From Gigaspora margarita (Eukaryota > Glomeromycota > Glomeromycetes > Diversisporales > Gigasporaceae), in the NCBI GenBank assembly GCA_009809945.1, contig WTPW01000089.1:568323-632322 (forward strand): 64,000 nt of DNA, given 5' to 3'. Positions 1 to 11,217 of the stretch are shown here, in pieces. The position numbers and the translations under genes are program-made. The number at the start of each line of letters is the position of its first letter. The first letter of the stretch is position 1. The notes under the pieces were generated by a model. That model was not told the DNA's origin and searched no databases. It saw nothing but the letters and a program-made list of their open reading frames with translations.

Positions 1-70
1 TCAAATCAAGCTAAACTAAATTGACATTTAATAAAATTTTTATACTTCTAATTCGTGTGTAATGATTATT

Positions 71-107
71 GACGAAACTATTTCTGCAATAACGAAATAG
101 TTTCGTC
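71..107. repeat. Perfect 14-bp hairpin with GACGAAAC arms
   Basis: Arm GACGAAACTATTTC (71-84) and its exact reverse complement (94-107) flank a 9-nt loop. The same TGACGAAA/TTTCGTCA word recurs at 3764-3875 and 13735-13790, so this is probably the end or core of a small repeated element. Confidence 0.8.
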
Positions 108-225
108 AGCATGCTTGTTTGACGAAACCTTGGCGATTGGCAAAACTTCTGACGATTGATAATGTAACAGTTGAATGGGAGAGTGAAGGAAACAATAGTA
201 GGAAGTAGGCCAATTAACTCCATCC

Positions 226-471
226 GTATATAGTATTTGCACGTAATAACGCGCACCTGCGCGTTATTTCGAGAAAGTGCGCGTTATTTAGGGACGCGCA
301 TGCGCGATATTTCGAATCATTTTGACAGTTTTTAAGAATCCTGCTTTGATTATATGGCATATATATATTTAGGATGCGCGTTATTTTGGGACGCGTATGG
401 GCGTTATTTTGAGTTAAAAATGCGAATTTCGAAATAACGCGCATGCGCGTTATTACGTGCAAATACGGTAT
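226..471. mobile_element. MITE-like element with GCGTTATT repeats
   Basis: GTATTTGCACGTAATAACGC at the left (from 233) is mirrored at the right (to 466). The interior is made of repeated CGCGTTATTT words in both orientations. The right end reads GCAAATACGGTA, the same TACCGTA terminus seen at 2240, 46351 and 63583. It has no coding content; the AUG-containing readings here are incidental. Confidence 0.7.
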
Positions 472-726
472 GGGGAAAAGGGGGAAGACGTACGAAAATT
501 AAGCAGAGGTTTACTAACACCAGAGTTCGAGTCTTAATAAGCCGATCGAAGTTACCAGTCAATTCAGTCCATTGAATTGAATCTTGAAGGATTTTATTAA
601 AGTTACAAGTCGAATTCAGAAGATAAGTTAATTATTTTATTACATGTTTTATTTGAAATTGAACGTAGAACTTATTTGACTTTATTAAGTTTATAGGTCT
701 TATATACATTTTAAGTCTTTACCATG
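472..726. other. Unannotated AT-rich sequence
   Basis: I see no reading frame, RNA gene or clear repeat here. Confidence 0.5.
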
Positions 727-870
727 TATTCGTGATAGTTACAACATATTCTTTATAATTATAACGTACTCGCGATAAATTTTGCGTATTCGTGGGTGCC
801 GCAATGTTTGATGGTTTGGTGTAATCGCGTATTCGTGATAATTATCGCGTTTCGCGATACATTTGATTTC
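727..870. repeat. Degenerate 20-bp tandem repeat
   Basis: Units resembling TATTCGTGATAATTATCGCG follow each other at about 20-bp spacing, with TTCGTGATA or TCGCGATA cores. At least five units are visible. Confidence 0.65.
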
Positions 871-894
871 ATGCATCTAAGCCACCAACCACTT

Positions 895-1025
895 GGGGAC
901 CCGTTAAAGCCAGGTGCGTTTAATATACTGATGTATAAAGTTAACTATATAAGCTGCTAACAGTAACAGTATCTCTAACTGCAACAAAAAAAGTAGTTCT
1001 AATGCACCTGACTTTAACGGTCCCC
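895..1025. mobile_element. Short TIR element (MITE), GGGGACC ends
   Basis: GGGGACCCGTTAAAGCCAGG at the left is mirrored by CCTGACTTTAACGGTCCCC at the right, giving imperfect terminal inverted repeats of about 28 bp around a 75-bp interior. No target duplication is clear. Confidence 0.75.
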
Positions 1026-1670
1026 ATTTTAGTATAACTGATTAAATATTTACATCGCGATATTAATAATAAACGCGGGTGTTGTTATCAAAATGGAATT
1101 GGTGGGGAAAATATACACATAAAAATAATACAATGAAAAGAATATAAATATATAAAATAAAAAAAATTATAATACGGCCAATACTTTAAGAAATTTTATT
1201 TGTTACAATAAAACCCTTGACGAATCAATTTGACCAATGAAATATTAATTCTTTTTCAACAAAAAAAAAATTTTTTTTTTTTAACGATCTCTGGATACCG
1301 AATATTAAAATTTTTTTTCAAAATTACATTCCGAAGTTCCACCAATCCATATGAAAACACGGTAATTTTTTGATCAATAATGATTTTTTTCATTAATTCG
1401 TTATAAAAAAGTAGATTTTACAAAAATTAATCTCAATTTTATAATGCATGGAATCTGAAGCCGGAAATATATGTACTGTATATTATTATTATTATTTCAA
1501 ATTTATCAGGCCCATCAGATGAATATTTTTTATCGGGTAACAAATAAAATCAGATCAATTTGCATGGACAAATTATTTCCAATAAGAAAGAAAAGAATAA
1601 TTATCTATTGTTTTATTCATCATTTATCAGACAAAATTAATTATATAAAAGATACGTATATATAATGCAG
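1026..1670. other. AT-rich spacer with A/T tract
   Basis: Contains an oligo(A)-oligo(T) junction at about 1261-1282. A plus-strand reading of 64 codons (1471-1665) has the bias of random AT-rich DNA and I do not call it a gene. Confidence 0.5.
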
Positions 1671-2081
1671 GAAGTCTATACTCTATAGTTACGCAAAATG
1701 TTTCAATTTTTAAATGGCTATAACTTTTTATTTACCGGTAAAAGGCTTTTAAAAAAAATCTGACCAGTAACTTTATAGTGCTATATCAGCTCTACATATG
1801 CACCAAATATCTTTTCAAAATCTTATCATTATAAGGAGTTGATGCATTTTGAAAATTGAACTTTTATATATAAATTTATAAATTATATATATAATTTCAA
1901 TTTCAAAATGCATCAACTCTTTACAGTGATGAGATATTGAAAAGATATTTGGCATATAAGTTATATAAAGCTAATATATCACTTTAAAGTTACCAGTCAG
2001 ATTTTTTTTTAAACCTCTTAAATAAAAAGTAATAGCCATTTAAATATTGAAGCATTTGTGTAACAGTTAAGTATAGACTTC
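1671..2081. mobile_element. Foldback MITE, about 400 bp
   Basis: The two halves are near-complete inverted copies of each other, about 180 bp per arm: GAAGTCTATAC starts the left arm and GTATAGACTTC ends the right. Internal paired blocks include CCAAATATCTTTTCAA and GAGTTGATGCATTTTGAAA. The centre is an AT-rich loop near 1870-1895. No coding capacity. Confidence 0.85.
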
Positions 2082-2090
2082 ATATACCAT

Positions 2091-2911
2091 AGGGATGGCA
2101 AAAAACGTTTTTTATTTTTTTGTGTTGTAAAATTTTTTTATATGTTTTTTATTAAATATCAGATATAGTCAACCCTTTGTAAGTGGATGCACTTAGAACT
2201 GCATTTTAACCATAAATTTTTAGAGAATAACAAGTAAAAGTATACCGTATATTGCCGAAAATAAGCCACCCCCCCTCTTTTGGTAAAAAAAACTCAAAAA
2301 TGTCTTTAAGCTACCTCACGATTGATGAAAGTTGCTACATAGTAAAGTCCAAACTTTATTAAGCAAATCGATTAAAGTCGCTTAAGTAAATTTATTCAGA
2401 AGATCAAAATACGCATATTCTGAAATTTACAACAAAATTGAAGAAATTTTTATTAATTGGATTTTATTAACAAAATATATTCGTTGAACGTTAAAATTAA
2501 AAGTCAAATAATAAAAGGTACTCCTATTTTTGATGAAACTTTCAGAATATGTGTAGTTTAGTCTCCCAAACAAGTCTACTTAAGCGCAAATAATCGATTT
2601 ACATAGTAGAATTTAGACTCTACTATGTAACGACTATTGGCAATTGACCAAAAACTGATTATATCCGAAAATAAGCTACCCCCGGATTTTTGTCCAAAAT
2701 CGTCCAAAAAAGGTAGATAAGATCTGGGTCAGGATTTGAGTATATTTGGAGAAAGTATGTACTGTACTTATAGAAAGTGCATTTTAGAGAGGTCTAATAG
2801 TATCAAGTGATCAAAATTCCATATTATAAATACATAAATATTTGTTTTTTATTGAAAAATCCAAATGTTTAAAACATTTAAAGTATGCTTTAAAACATTT
2901 GCCATCCCTAC
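2091..2911. mobile_element. hAT-like TIR element with nested foldback
   Basis: The left end TAGGGATGGCAAA and right end TTTGCCATCCCTA are a perfect inverted pair typical of hAT termini. The flanking 8 bp match only partly, so the target duplication has decayed. Inside, 2239-2690 holds a TACCGTAT...CGAAAATAAGCC unit whose halves pair (CTACATAGTA near 2334 with TACTATGTA near 2621). No transposase is visible, so it is non-autonomous. Confidence 0.65.
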
Positions 2912-3209
2912 TGCACCATATCTAATATATTATCACTATATACTAATGTTATGCATATTTTTATTGCTAATTAGCTGCGGGCCACAAATGTTCTATGTGA
3001 TTGATCCAAACATCGGATATGAGCAATTATTATAATTAAGTAAATGGTTGATGAAACCTCTCATGATTAATGAAACTTCACACTGATAAAATAACAGATT
3101 TCTCTCAATGAGCACCCTTAGAATAAGCGATGGATGTACTGAACCTTTAATTATTTTTCAATTTAATATTATTTCATTATAATGATTTTTTTTTATTGGT
3201 TAAAATTAG
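2912..3209. other. Unannotated AT-rich sequence
   Basis: No gene or clear repeat recognised. Confidence 0.4.
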
Positions 3210-3620
3210 ACAATGTTTTAATTAAATAGTTCACGAGTAAATTTTTCGCATACCATCCAACACCTAAATATTATTTATTCAATTTATTTAAACGGGTGAG
3301 TAACTGGAATTTAAATGTTGTTGTGCATCCAATATCTAATCAAGGGAATTCTCGGCTTTTAAATGGGGCTCAACTATGGACAGCTGAGAGTGCAAAGCAA
3401 AAAATGGCTAACAACAGAAAATACAGACATGAAACTACGATCATCGAGTTTATAGCTAAATTAGATGTGATATTGAAGGAATCAAGAAGCAAATTCAATG
3501 CTTTTGCATTTGAAAATCCAATTAACATATTAGTTAAATATCAGTATAGCAAAAGTAACTGTTTAAAAAGAAAAAAAAACATAATAAACAAAAATAGACA
3601 ACTATTGTTTTCCTATTAAT
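3210..3620 (+). pseudogene. Coding remnant of repeated unit X, copy 1
   Basis: Unrecognised. The frame 3296-3619 (GTG first codon, about 107 codons) reads NWNLNVVVHPISNQG early and KLDVILKESRSKFNAFAFEN later. Two other places encode the same protein in worse condition: 10670-10980 (KLDNNKKLDAFRSKITKLE...) and the complement of 12360-12480 (NWSLNFIVRSISNQG). Conservation at residue level across three diverged copies suggests a formerly translated sequence with a short coiled-coil segment. The upstream stretch TAGTTCACGAGTAAATTTTT is also shared with the copy near 10620. No ATG fits the start, so the true 5' end is missing or lies in another exon. Function unknown. Confidence 0.45.
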
Positions 3621-3763
3621 TTGTAAATTTATAAATTCATTCATTACATTTATTGTCATGTCTGAACTATTCCATATACTTCCAACTATAGTTTTAAACG
3701 AACCTCAAGTTTTCGTGATGAAATGCGAAACCTAATTTTATCTTTCGTTAACTAAACTCTCAA

Positions 3764-3875
3764 ATGACAAAATGACAAAATTGATGAAAGGTGATGAAAT
3801 TGGCGAAAGGTGATGATACTGACGAAATATGACGAAAGGTGATTAAACTGACGAAACTCAAGGGTGACAAAACTA
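3764..3875. repeat. Degenerate GACGAAA/GATGAAA tandem repeat
   Basis: About 20-bp units of the form GACGAAAGGTGATGAAACT recur five or six times. The core word matches the hairpin arms at 71-107 and 13735-13759. Confidence 0.6.
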
Positions 3876-5261
3876 ATAGAAGATGAAGAAACAGATTATG
3901 TAATAAACAATGGTATCGTTAATTCCCTACATTTTATGTTTAATAACGTAATTTGGAAATTTTTTGTCTGTCCGCACGCGTGACGCGTGATTACAAGACT
4001 ATTTTGATCAACAAGATCAAATTTGGTTACGAATTTAAATAATATAGTGATAGCATTAATAGTTAAATAAAAGGTTATAAAACAACTAAAAAAAATGATT
4101 TGTTAATAAAAGAAAATTTTTCTATTATAATATAATTTTTATTTTTAATTTTACACTTCGGACTTAAATCGGTTTCCGATTCCTAGTATAAGGTTAAAGT
4201 TTAAAATATACAATTTATACTTCGATCAATTTTATTTAATAGGAAACTTAATAAGAAGTGATTTATCAATTAAGTAAAACAGCACAAATAAGAAATTAAT
4301 AATAAATACATAATTATTTCACATATTTCAGTATTTCGATTAAAAAATAAATGTCACGCCTATTGACTAAATCGACTTGAATAAAAAACTTTTTATCGAC
4401 AAATTAGCACAGATAATAAATTAATAAGATTGTTTTCGATTATAATTATTTATTATACTTGCCAGTTAAACAAGAATTTAATGAGAAGTAGCCTATGAGG
4501 AAGTTAATGAGAAACATGAATTAAATTACAGTATGTTATGGATTATCAATTTTTTAAAGTGGCGTGATATAACTTATACACTAATATTATTTACTAGAAA
4601 ATTATTTAACAAATTTTAGTGAGGTTAAACCGTGTCTTAAATTTTCTAGTGAAAAATTTTTTGAATCTATAAATTTACTAAATTCACCATAATACGTGAC
4701 GTATTATGATGAATTTATTAAATTGACTTTTATTAAAACGCACCTATGGTGTTTCACATTATGTATACATTATCTCAAAAATTAGATAATTAATTAACAC
4801 GGGATGGGGTGTCCTAATAAAGGTGTTCTATGCCCTCAAAACCCCTTCCCCAACCCTAGCCATAACATGAAAAAATTTTGTGATAAAATTTTGTATACAA
4901 ACTTAGAAAATCTAAAAAAAAAAAAACATAATAAAAACATACTTTACAGAAAACTTTGATATTTTAAAAATATAAACAGAATATATCTAACATATAATAA
5001 TAAGTCTTAGTAAGCTCTGTTAACTTTCTTATTTATATTATAAACATATTATAAACATATTAGAATTAACCTTGAATATTAACAGGTTAGGAGTAGAAAA
5101 TATTAGATGTAAAATTGAACAAGGAATATTTTTTTGCTAAAATTCTAAGAGTGGTTCATATGCAAAATATTGAAATATAAGCGATTTTTTAATTTGGAGA
5201 GGGTGAAACTTTACGTCTTATTTTTATTATATGATTATTATATTATTAAAATATCGTAATT
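3876..5261. other. AT-rich spacer with one hairpin
   Basis: No credible gene. At 4681-4715 a hairpin with arms CATAATACGT and ACGTATTATG, one-base loop and one mismatch in the extended 17-bp stem, is the only notable structure. Confidence 0.5.
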
Positions 5262-5570
5262 TTTTTATTATTATATTATTATTATTATTATTAAGATTAA
5301 TAACATATTATTTTATATATATTATTATTATTATTATTATTAAGATTAATAACATATTATTTTATATATATTATTATTATTATTATTATTAAGATTAATA
5401 ACATATTATTTTATATATATTATTATTATTATTATTATTAAGATTAATAACATATTATTTTATATATATTATTATTATTATTATTATTAAGATTAATAAC
5501 ATATTATTTTATATATATTATTATTATTATTATTATTAAGATTAATAACATATTATTTTATATATAAAAT
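5262..5570. repeat. 49-bp minisatellite, six copies
   Basis: The word AAGATTAATAACATATTATT begins at 5293, 5342, 5391, 5440, 5489 and 5538, exactly 49 bp apart. The rest of each unit is an (ATT)n run and TTTATATAT. The copies look identical, which points to recent expansion. Confidence 0.95.
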
Positions 5571-5853
5571 TATTTATCTATATAAATAAACATATTATTA
5601 GTAATGAAGCTATAAGAGAGTTAACAGAAAGAAAAAAATATAATTATTATACTGTTATATGTTTATATATATTCGTGATATATTTATTATATACTAATTT
5701 AGATAATATAATAATAATATAGTTAATATATAATAGATGGAATTTAAGCATATTTAGTAAAAAACATAGGTTTCTGTAAAGTATTTATAATAATTGATTA
5801 AATTTATAAATTAATATAGATGTATAATACATCGATATTTATATTTATTTATT

Positions 5854-6068
5854 GTCGTGGCTGAAGCTGAAAACGGTAGAAGCTGAAAATTTTAATGATT
5901 TTATTAATATGAAATTTTCAAAAATTTTTAGGGCGCATTCTCTTAGCTTTAAATTGTTAGGTTAGGGTTTAGGGTTAGTTTTGATAATAAAAGAGTATAG
6001 GTAGATCTTGGTAGGGTTTATATTTTTAAATCGAGGTCCCTATTTTCCAGTTCAGCTTCAGTCGCGAC
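5854..6068. mobile_element. MITE with 11-bp target duplication
   Basis: Ends GTCGTGGCTGAAGCTGAA and TTCAGCTTCAGTCGCGAC are inverted with two mismatches. The flanks 5843-5853 and 6069-6079 are both ATTTATTTATT, an 11-bp duplication of Mutator-like length, though its simple sequence weakens the inference. The interior has TTAGGG-like words (5960-5980). A related TTAGGG-like block follows at 6170-6215. Confidence 0.7.
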
Positions 6069-6378
6069 ATTTATTTATTGTGGGAGATCATAATGAAATC
6101 CAGATTAAAATGAAATTATATATAAAAAAATTAACAAAATCTCAGAAAACTAAAATTTTTTGGTGTGCATTTTTTAGGGTTAGGGGTTAAGGTTAGAGGT
6201 TAGTTTTAGAGTAGAGTTTATATAAAACAAGTATAAAATGGGATTTTAGAAGGTTAGAAGATCTGCGACATTTATTAATTTGAGGCTTAATGGCTTATTT
6301 GCCTATTTATAATTTCTGTAAATGGCTTTTTAAAAACTAAATATACAAGCCAGGTCAAGCCAATATACATCTCACGGC

Positions 6379-6522
6379 CAGTGTTGGCCAATATGGACAT
6401 TTGGACATATTAAAAATAAAATATGGACAAATATGGACATAGTAATTTATGGACATGGACATATAGGTTTGGACTAGTCCATATTTTTAAAAAATATGGA
6501 CATATACCAAGTGCCAACACTG
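6379..6522. mobile_element. hAT-like MITE with 8-bp duplication
   Basis: Perfect terminal repeats CAGTGTTGGC / GCCAACACTG enclose 144 bp rich in ATATGGACAT words. The perfect target duplication CTCACGGC lies at 6371-6378 and 6523-6530. A second copy lies at 41990-42133. CAG ends plus 8-bp duplications are the hAT signature. Non-coding. Confidence 0.93.
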
Positions 6523-6629
6523 CTCACGGCATTAAATATAAATAAAAGCCTCAATATTTATTGTTTAAATATAAAATTATAGGCTTATTTTTATTAATAG
6601 CTAAACAGATTTTCAGAAATCTTTTTAGT

Positions 6630-6655
6630 TTTGCCAAAAACAGATTTTCAGCAAT

Positions 6656-6715
<60 letters not shown>

Positions 6716-7290
6716 CTTTTTCTTTTCCTTTTTTTACACCTTCTACTTCTTTCTTTTTCTTTCCTTTTTTTACACCTTCTACTTTCTTTTTCTTTTCCTT
6801 TTTCTACTTCTTTCTTTTTCTTTTTCAACTCCAATACTGTTGCAACTTGAAGGGCAGTCTCACGATTGGCCTTATTCCATCTTCTTGTTGGTTCAATTGT
6901 TGTTATAGCTGTTGTAGTTGTCGTAGTTGTTCATCTTGTTTTCTTAGCTTATACTTATGAATGGAGGTTCTTTCATGGCATTTCTATAATGTTAATATTC
7001 AATAAAAAAATGAAACTGTCCTTTCGTATGATACCAATACAAAAAATTTTTGAAAAAAAATTATATTGGCTTCCACTTATCCAAAGAATGTAATAAACTA
7101 GGCCCATGGCATATTACACCAATTGGAAAGCTTTCACCTCTGCGACCAAGTCCACATTTAAACCTGAAGCCGTGGAGTTCGAATAAAACAAATAGTGTTG
7201 TACACAACTATCTGTTCAAAGGAGGGAACAAAGGGAAATAGTTTACCCTATGGCCTCACTAGATGCGCGCATGAGTGAACTGGGCTAAGC
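6630..7290 (-). pseudogene. Broken copy of the coiled-coil gene
   Basis: On the minus strand this matches the intact coiled-coil gene at 11218-11571 and the broken copy at 12147-12310. Around 6980 the start ATG-CCA is followed directly by TGA, and further stops follow. Its 5' flank (6985-7285) matches the plus-strand flank 11945-12147. A run of about 57 T (6658-6715) has expanded in what would be its lysine-rich part. Plus-strand readings here, phenylalanine runs included, are by-products of this tract. Confidence 0.7.
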
Positions 7291-7721
7291 GAAGGTTTAC
7301 ATCAACAGCCCTAAACCAAGAACCCACGCGAAGAAACTTGCCTAACCGGAAAAGTATACCATTAAAAAATTTGGGAAATCATCGATCATGTGCCAAACAA
7401 ACAAATTTTTATTTGTTGTACTGTACTATATTGATTTTATTAATATATCATATAAATAATTAAAAATCTTGAATCTATATAATACACAACAACTCAATAT
7501 TGCAATATTAGAACGATTTAATACGATTTAATTTAGACGAGAAAATTATCATATACATCCATCGCTATATAAATTGTAATAAATGAAGTTTCTTCATAGA
7601 GAGGCCCCGAAACATAAAATTACTTACCGAATGAATCATCTATAGATGACGGCAGGTACATTAAAAAAAATATATATTAATTAGCAATCCGCATAAGAAC
7701 GATAGTATTATTATATAGTTA
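7291..7721. other. Unannotated sequence
   Basis: No credible gene; nothing recognised. Confidence 0.4.
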
Positions 7722-8006
7722 CTATAGCGCAAATTACTATGTATTTTATATAACTTTTATATAGTTCTGAAATTTTTTTTCCTCTAAATATATAAAAATT
7801 TTATATAGTTGCGAATTTTAAACTTAAATATCTTATAATCTACTTGATCAATTTTAATAATTTTATTATATTATATATAAAAACATCTTTTCTACATTTT
7901 TATTAGTAAGTCAAAATATATTGGTATAATAAAAAAATATATTTAGCTATAGAGAAAAAAAAATTTTCAGAACTATACAAAATACATAGTAATTTGCGCA
8001 TATATA
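7722..8006. mobile_element. MITE with about 50-bp TIRs
   Basis: GCGCAAATTACTATGTATTT near the left end is mirrored by AATACATAGTAATTTGCGC near the right, and the pairing continues through a TATAGTTCTGAAA block. The AT-rich interior is non-coding. Confidence 0.8.
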
Positions 8007-8078
8007 ATTCTATCCTTCTTAGGCGAATTGGCAATTAAGTTGTACTCTAAAATGTATAAATTCAATTTTTAAAATTTA

Positions 8079-8333
8079 TTAATATGAGAAAATTATTCTA
8101 TACAGTAGAAGCAATACAGCAACTAGCCGATTCCACTTTTTTTTTACCAACTTAGTTGAACTTGATAAATTTGGTGCATCCATTTGTAATATCGTTGCTG
8201 GATCACAAACTGGGTCATGTTTAATAATCTGGTAATCGATTAATTTGACGATTCGAAACTTATTCAGGTTAATTACCGTGAATCCTAGAGTGCTCACAAA
8301 AATTTTCCACCCATGTAATTCTGTAATTTTTTA
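8079..8333 (-). pseudogene. Coding remnant in left arm of inverted duplication
   Basis: Unrecognised. The minus-strand frame reads ITELHGWKIFVSTLGFTVIN, then a segment with RIVKLIDYQIIKHDPVCDP and MDAPNLSSSTKL, and runs into a lysine-rich low-complexity end. Amino-acid use is less AT-driven than in surrounding random frames. The right-arm counterpart at about 16848-16905 (plus) keeps NRFKFQIVN and is then stopped. No ATG fits, so it may be an internal exon or a degraded piece. Conserved in two inverted copies; function unknown. Confidence 0.4.
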
Positions 8334-9168
8334 TAAATCACGTTTCAAGATCAGGTGCAACATAAAAATTGAACCAAATTACCGAAAGAACTAAAATGGT
8401 CGCTCTACAACAATTGGCTTCATGTTACCACAGATAAAGTTATCGAAAAAATCCACTATCAATCAACCAAAAACAATCCATACTATTTCTGAACGGTTTG
8501 ACAATATACTTTGAGGAATTCGCAATAGCCTTAGGGTTAGCTTTATTTACTTAACAATAATTCCCTACTATTACTTGTAGAGAATTTAATGGTACTGTGA
8601 CCCAAATAAAACAATTAAACGTGAAACCCATAGTAAATTCAAAGAATACTCGAGTTCATACTAAAAAGAAATCAGAATAATTAGCATGGGAAAATTCAGA
8701 TAAAAAAGAAGCATGACATTTAATTTGTTCAAAATTCTGCTAATAAGGAAAGACTTATCTTTTGCAACAATTATAATGAGGTTCTTGGATTTTCTTTCTT
8801 GAAATTTATGTAATAATAAAGATAAGATGGAATGTAATAGAAAATTTTGTAAAATTATAAAAGAGCAGAGAAATCAAATTAATTAATTTATCGAATTTAA
8901 GCTAGCAATAACTTGGAAATCATCTCTAAACTATTGAAAATCCAGTTCTATAAAATTTTGTATGTTGTCTTAATACTGTACAAATTCAACGTCTTGAGTA
9001 GAACTATTCAATTTCCCATCGTTAACACCAGGGAACGACTATTTTAGATGTGGAGAAGCTCTCTCTTATTTCTGAGGGCGGGGGCTCTTTATTTATAATA
9101 AATTTTTTGAAGAGAACATATGTGATCGGAAAATAATTTCTTCAGATATCGGTATTTCTGTATGGATA

Positions 9169-9258
9169 GGAATCGATTTAGTCGACTAAAAAATTTATAC
9201 CGGTATGTAAGTTACTATGTTTAGTCGACTTAGTCGACTAAATCATATAGCCGATTCC
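9169..9258. repeat. Hairpin with TTTAGTCGACTAAA palindromes
   Basis: Ends GGAATCG and CGATTCC are inverted. Inside, TTTAGTCGACTAAA (9177-9190) and a doubled form (9220-9242) are themselves palindromic. Possibly a very short foldback element. Confidence 0.7.
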
Positions 9259-9368
9259 CTAAATTTCTGTCTTTGCGGTCGTGAATCCCCGAGAATCTGC
9301 TTAGGGTAAGTGATCTCCGTGATCATTAGCGCCTCATCGATTACCACCGCATGCTTCAGGGTTCACAC

Positions 9369-9493
9369 TAGAGTTGTAGGTGAAACTAATCTTCAATGGT
9401 GCACCGTGGTGCACCGATAATTATAAAAAAATCAAATCTTAAACGGTGCACCGATGGTCCTGGTGAAACTAACTAGTTTCACCAACAACTCTA
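9369..9493. mobile_element. hAT-like MITE, perfect 8-bp duplication
   Basis: Terminal repeats TAGAGTTGTAGGTGAAACTA and TAGTTTCACCAACAACTCTA (one mismatch) enclose 125 bp with several GGTGCACCG palindromes. GTTCACAC flanks both sides (9361-9368 and 9494-9501). Inserted into the left arm of the large inverted duplication. Confidence 0.95.
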
Positions 9494-9641
9494 GTTCACA
9501 CACCTTCTTTCAAAACAAATTTTAATTAGGAAAAATCATCTTTTGCGACCTAATTAAAAATATTTCTTGTAAAATTTTACTAACAATTGATGAATCATTA
9601 TAATCCTATGATTTTATTAATTTAATTTAACATAACTTTTT

Positions 9642-9824
9642 TTACTTAGAAAACAAAAGATATTTTTTACTCACATATCGATCGTATAATCCTAAATTCT
9701 TAAATTTTGAATGGTCAAAAACTGCAGGAAGAACAAGTATGTCTACCGAATCCCGAATATCCAATTCCTCTGATCGAAAAAATTTCTGGAGCTTCTCATC
9801 AAAATGAATTAAATATAAATACAC
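9642..9824 (-). pseudogene. Coding remnant, left arm
   Basis: Unrecognised. The minus frame contains FDEKLQKFFRSEELDIRDS followed by VDILVLPAVFDHSKF. The right arm at 14265-14330 (plus) encodes NEKPHDFFKLEEPDIWDS and then a stop, so the protein reading is shared by both arms even though the DNA has diverged. A further patch just upstream (IIVVPQIKGKI, about 9870-9905) also has a right-arm match. Likely one exon or a fragment of a dead multi-part gene. Confidence 0.45.
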
Positions 9825-10669
9825 TTATCATTCTTTAGAGAAAAATTTCCAAGTATTTTGCCTTTAATTTGCGGGACAACAATAATTACTGGAAAAAGAG
9901 GGAAAAGGGAAAGCACGAGTGAAGCTGATTTTAGAATAAACCCAAAATTTTTGAACTAAAATGAGGATTCCTAGGAAAATGGTCATATACCAAGAACTTT
10001 TTAAAGACTAAGTCCATGCATTTTTCAGCTAATTCAATATAGCAATCTAGAATTCTAGGAACAAATTCGAATAACAATCGAATTCATTAAATAGTATGTC
10101 GTTGAAGTCTCTTATCAAGTCTCTGACATAATGAACATAAAGCCTTTGTGGTTTTATTGCGGTTTGCAAAAATCTGTAACCCCATGATCTTCAGGGTGAT
10201 GATAGCAGGAAACCTCAGATTCTAAATTATCTTTAAATCATGCATATCAATTATATATTTAAGGTGTTCGATTTGATAGTGATTGAGATGATGCTCAATT
10301 ATTACAATTATCGAAATAATGATTGCGACCATTATTTGAGTAAACTTTATTTATTATTTATAATTTTAGCAAATCGTAGCAAAAAAAAGGCGACTATCCA
10401 ATACTCCTTCGGCAACACTAAGTGCCTTTTATGGACTTTACAAATATTCATATGTTGTTACAGCAACAAAATTCACAAATTTTTGCGCCTTTAGCTTCGA
10501 ACAAGTATTTGGATACAAAAAATTATTTGTCACAATATTTATATATCGTATTAACATAAAATTTGACCGATCAATTAATGGATTTTTAACCATGCTAATC
10601 AGGCGATAATTAAGTAAATAGTTCACGAATAAATTTTTCGCATTCCATCCCAACACCTTAATATTATAT

Positions 10670-10980
10670 AGTCTATCACATTGAATCTATCCGATTATTA
10701 TTTATTTAGTTTTTCCGAATATAAACTATTCGGATAAACCGGTTGACAATACGGCCTATAAATTGTGAATTTTATTGTGCGTCCAATCTTTAATGTTTTT
10801 GAACAGGTTCACGATATAGTTTGCAAAGACAAAAATTGGATAATAACAAAAAATTAGACGCGTTTAGGTCTAAAATAACCAAATTAGAAGCGATACTACA
10901 ATCATCAATGCTTTCGCATTCTTTCGCATTTAAAAATATAAATATCGTACTAGTACGTACTAGTTAAATAGCGGGGTGGC
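10670..10980 (+). pseudogene. Coding remnant of unit X, copy 2
   Basis: From about 10835 the plus frame reads RQKLDNNKKLDAFRSKITKL then EAILQSSMLSHSFAFKN before a stop. It matches the 3296-3619 copy (KQKMANNRK... KLDVILKE... FNAFAFEN) with a local duplication of the CATTCTTTCG word. Upstream DNA (10610-10830) matches 3210-3330 and, inverted, 12340-12560. Confidence 0.45.
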
Positions 10981-11217
10981 AAAGGGTTATTAAAAAATTC
11001 TTTTATTGGTAAAAAGAGAAAAGAGAAGAGAAAAAGAAAAAAAAAGATATAGAAAGAGAAAAAAGAAAAAAAAGAAAGAAAAAAAAAGATCTAAGAAAAA
11101 AAAGAAGAAAAAAAAAACCTATATACAATAGATAGAACGTCAGAATGCAATATAACTATTTAAAAAAGAAAAAAAGCGCAGCAAATAAAATAGACAATTA
11201 CCGGTATAGTTATTCTA

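Noticed and set aside
5262..5570. Regularly spaced repeats as a possible CRISPR array
   Set aside because: There are no unique spacers; the whole 49-bp unit is repeated, and the genome is eukaryotic.
6561..6960. Two overlapping plus-strand frames with long phenylalanine runs
   Set aside because: They are the reading of a run of about 57 T and its surroundings, on the strand opposite a decayed coiled-coil gene.
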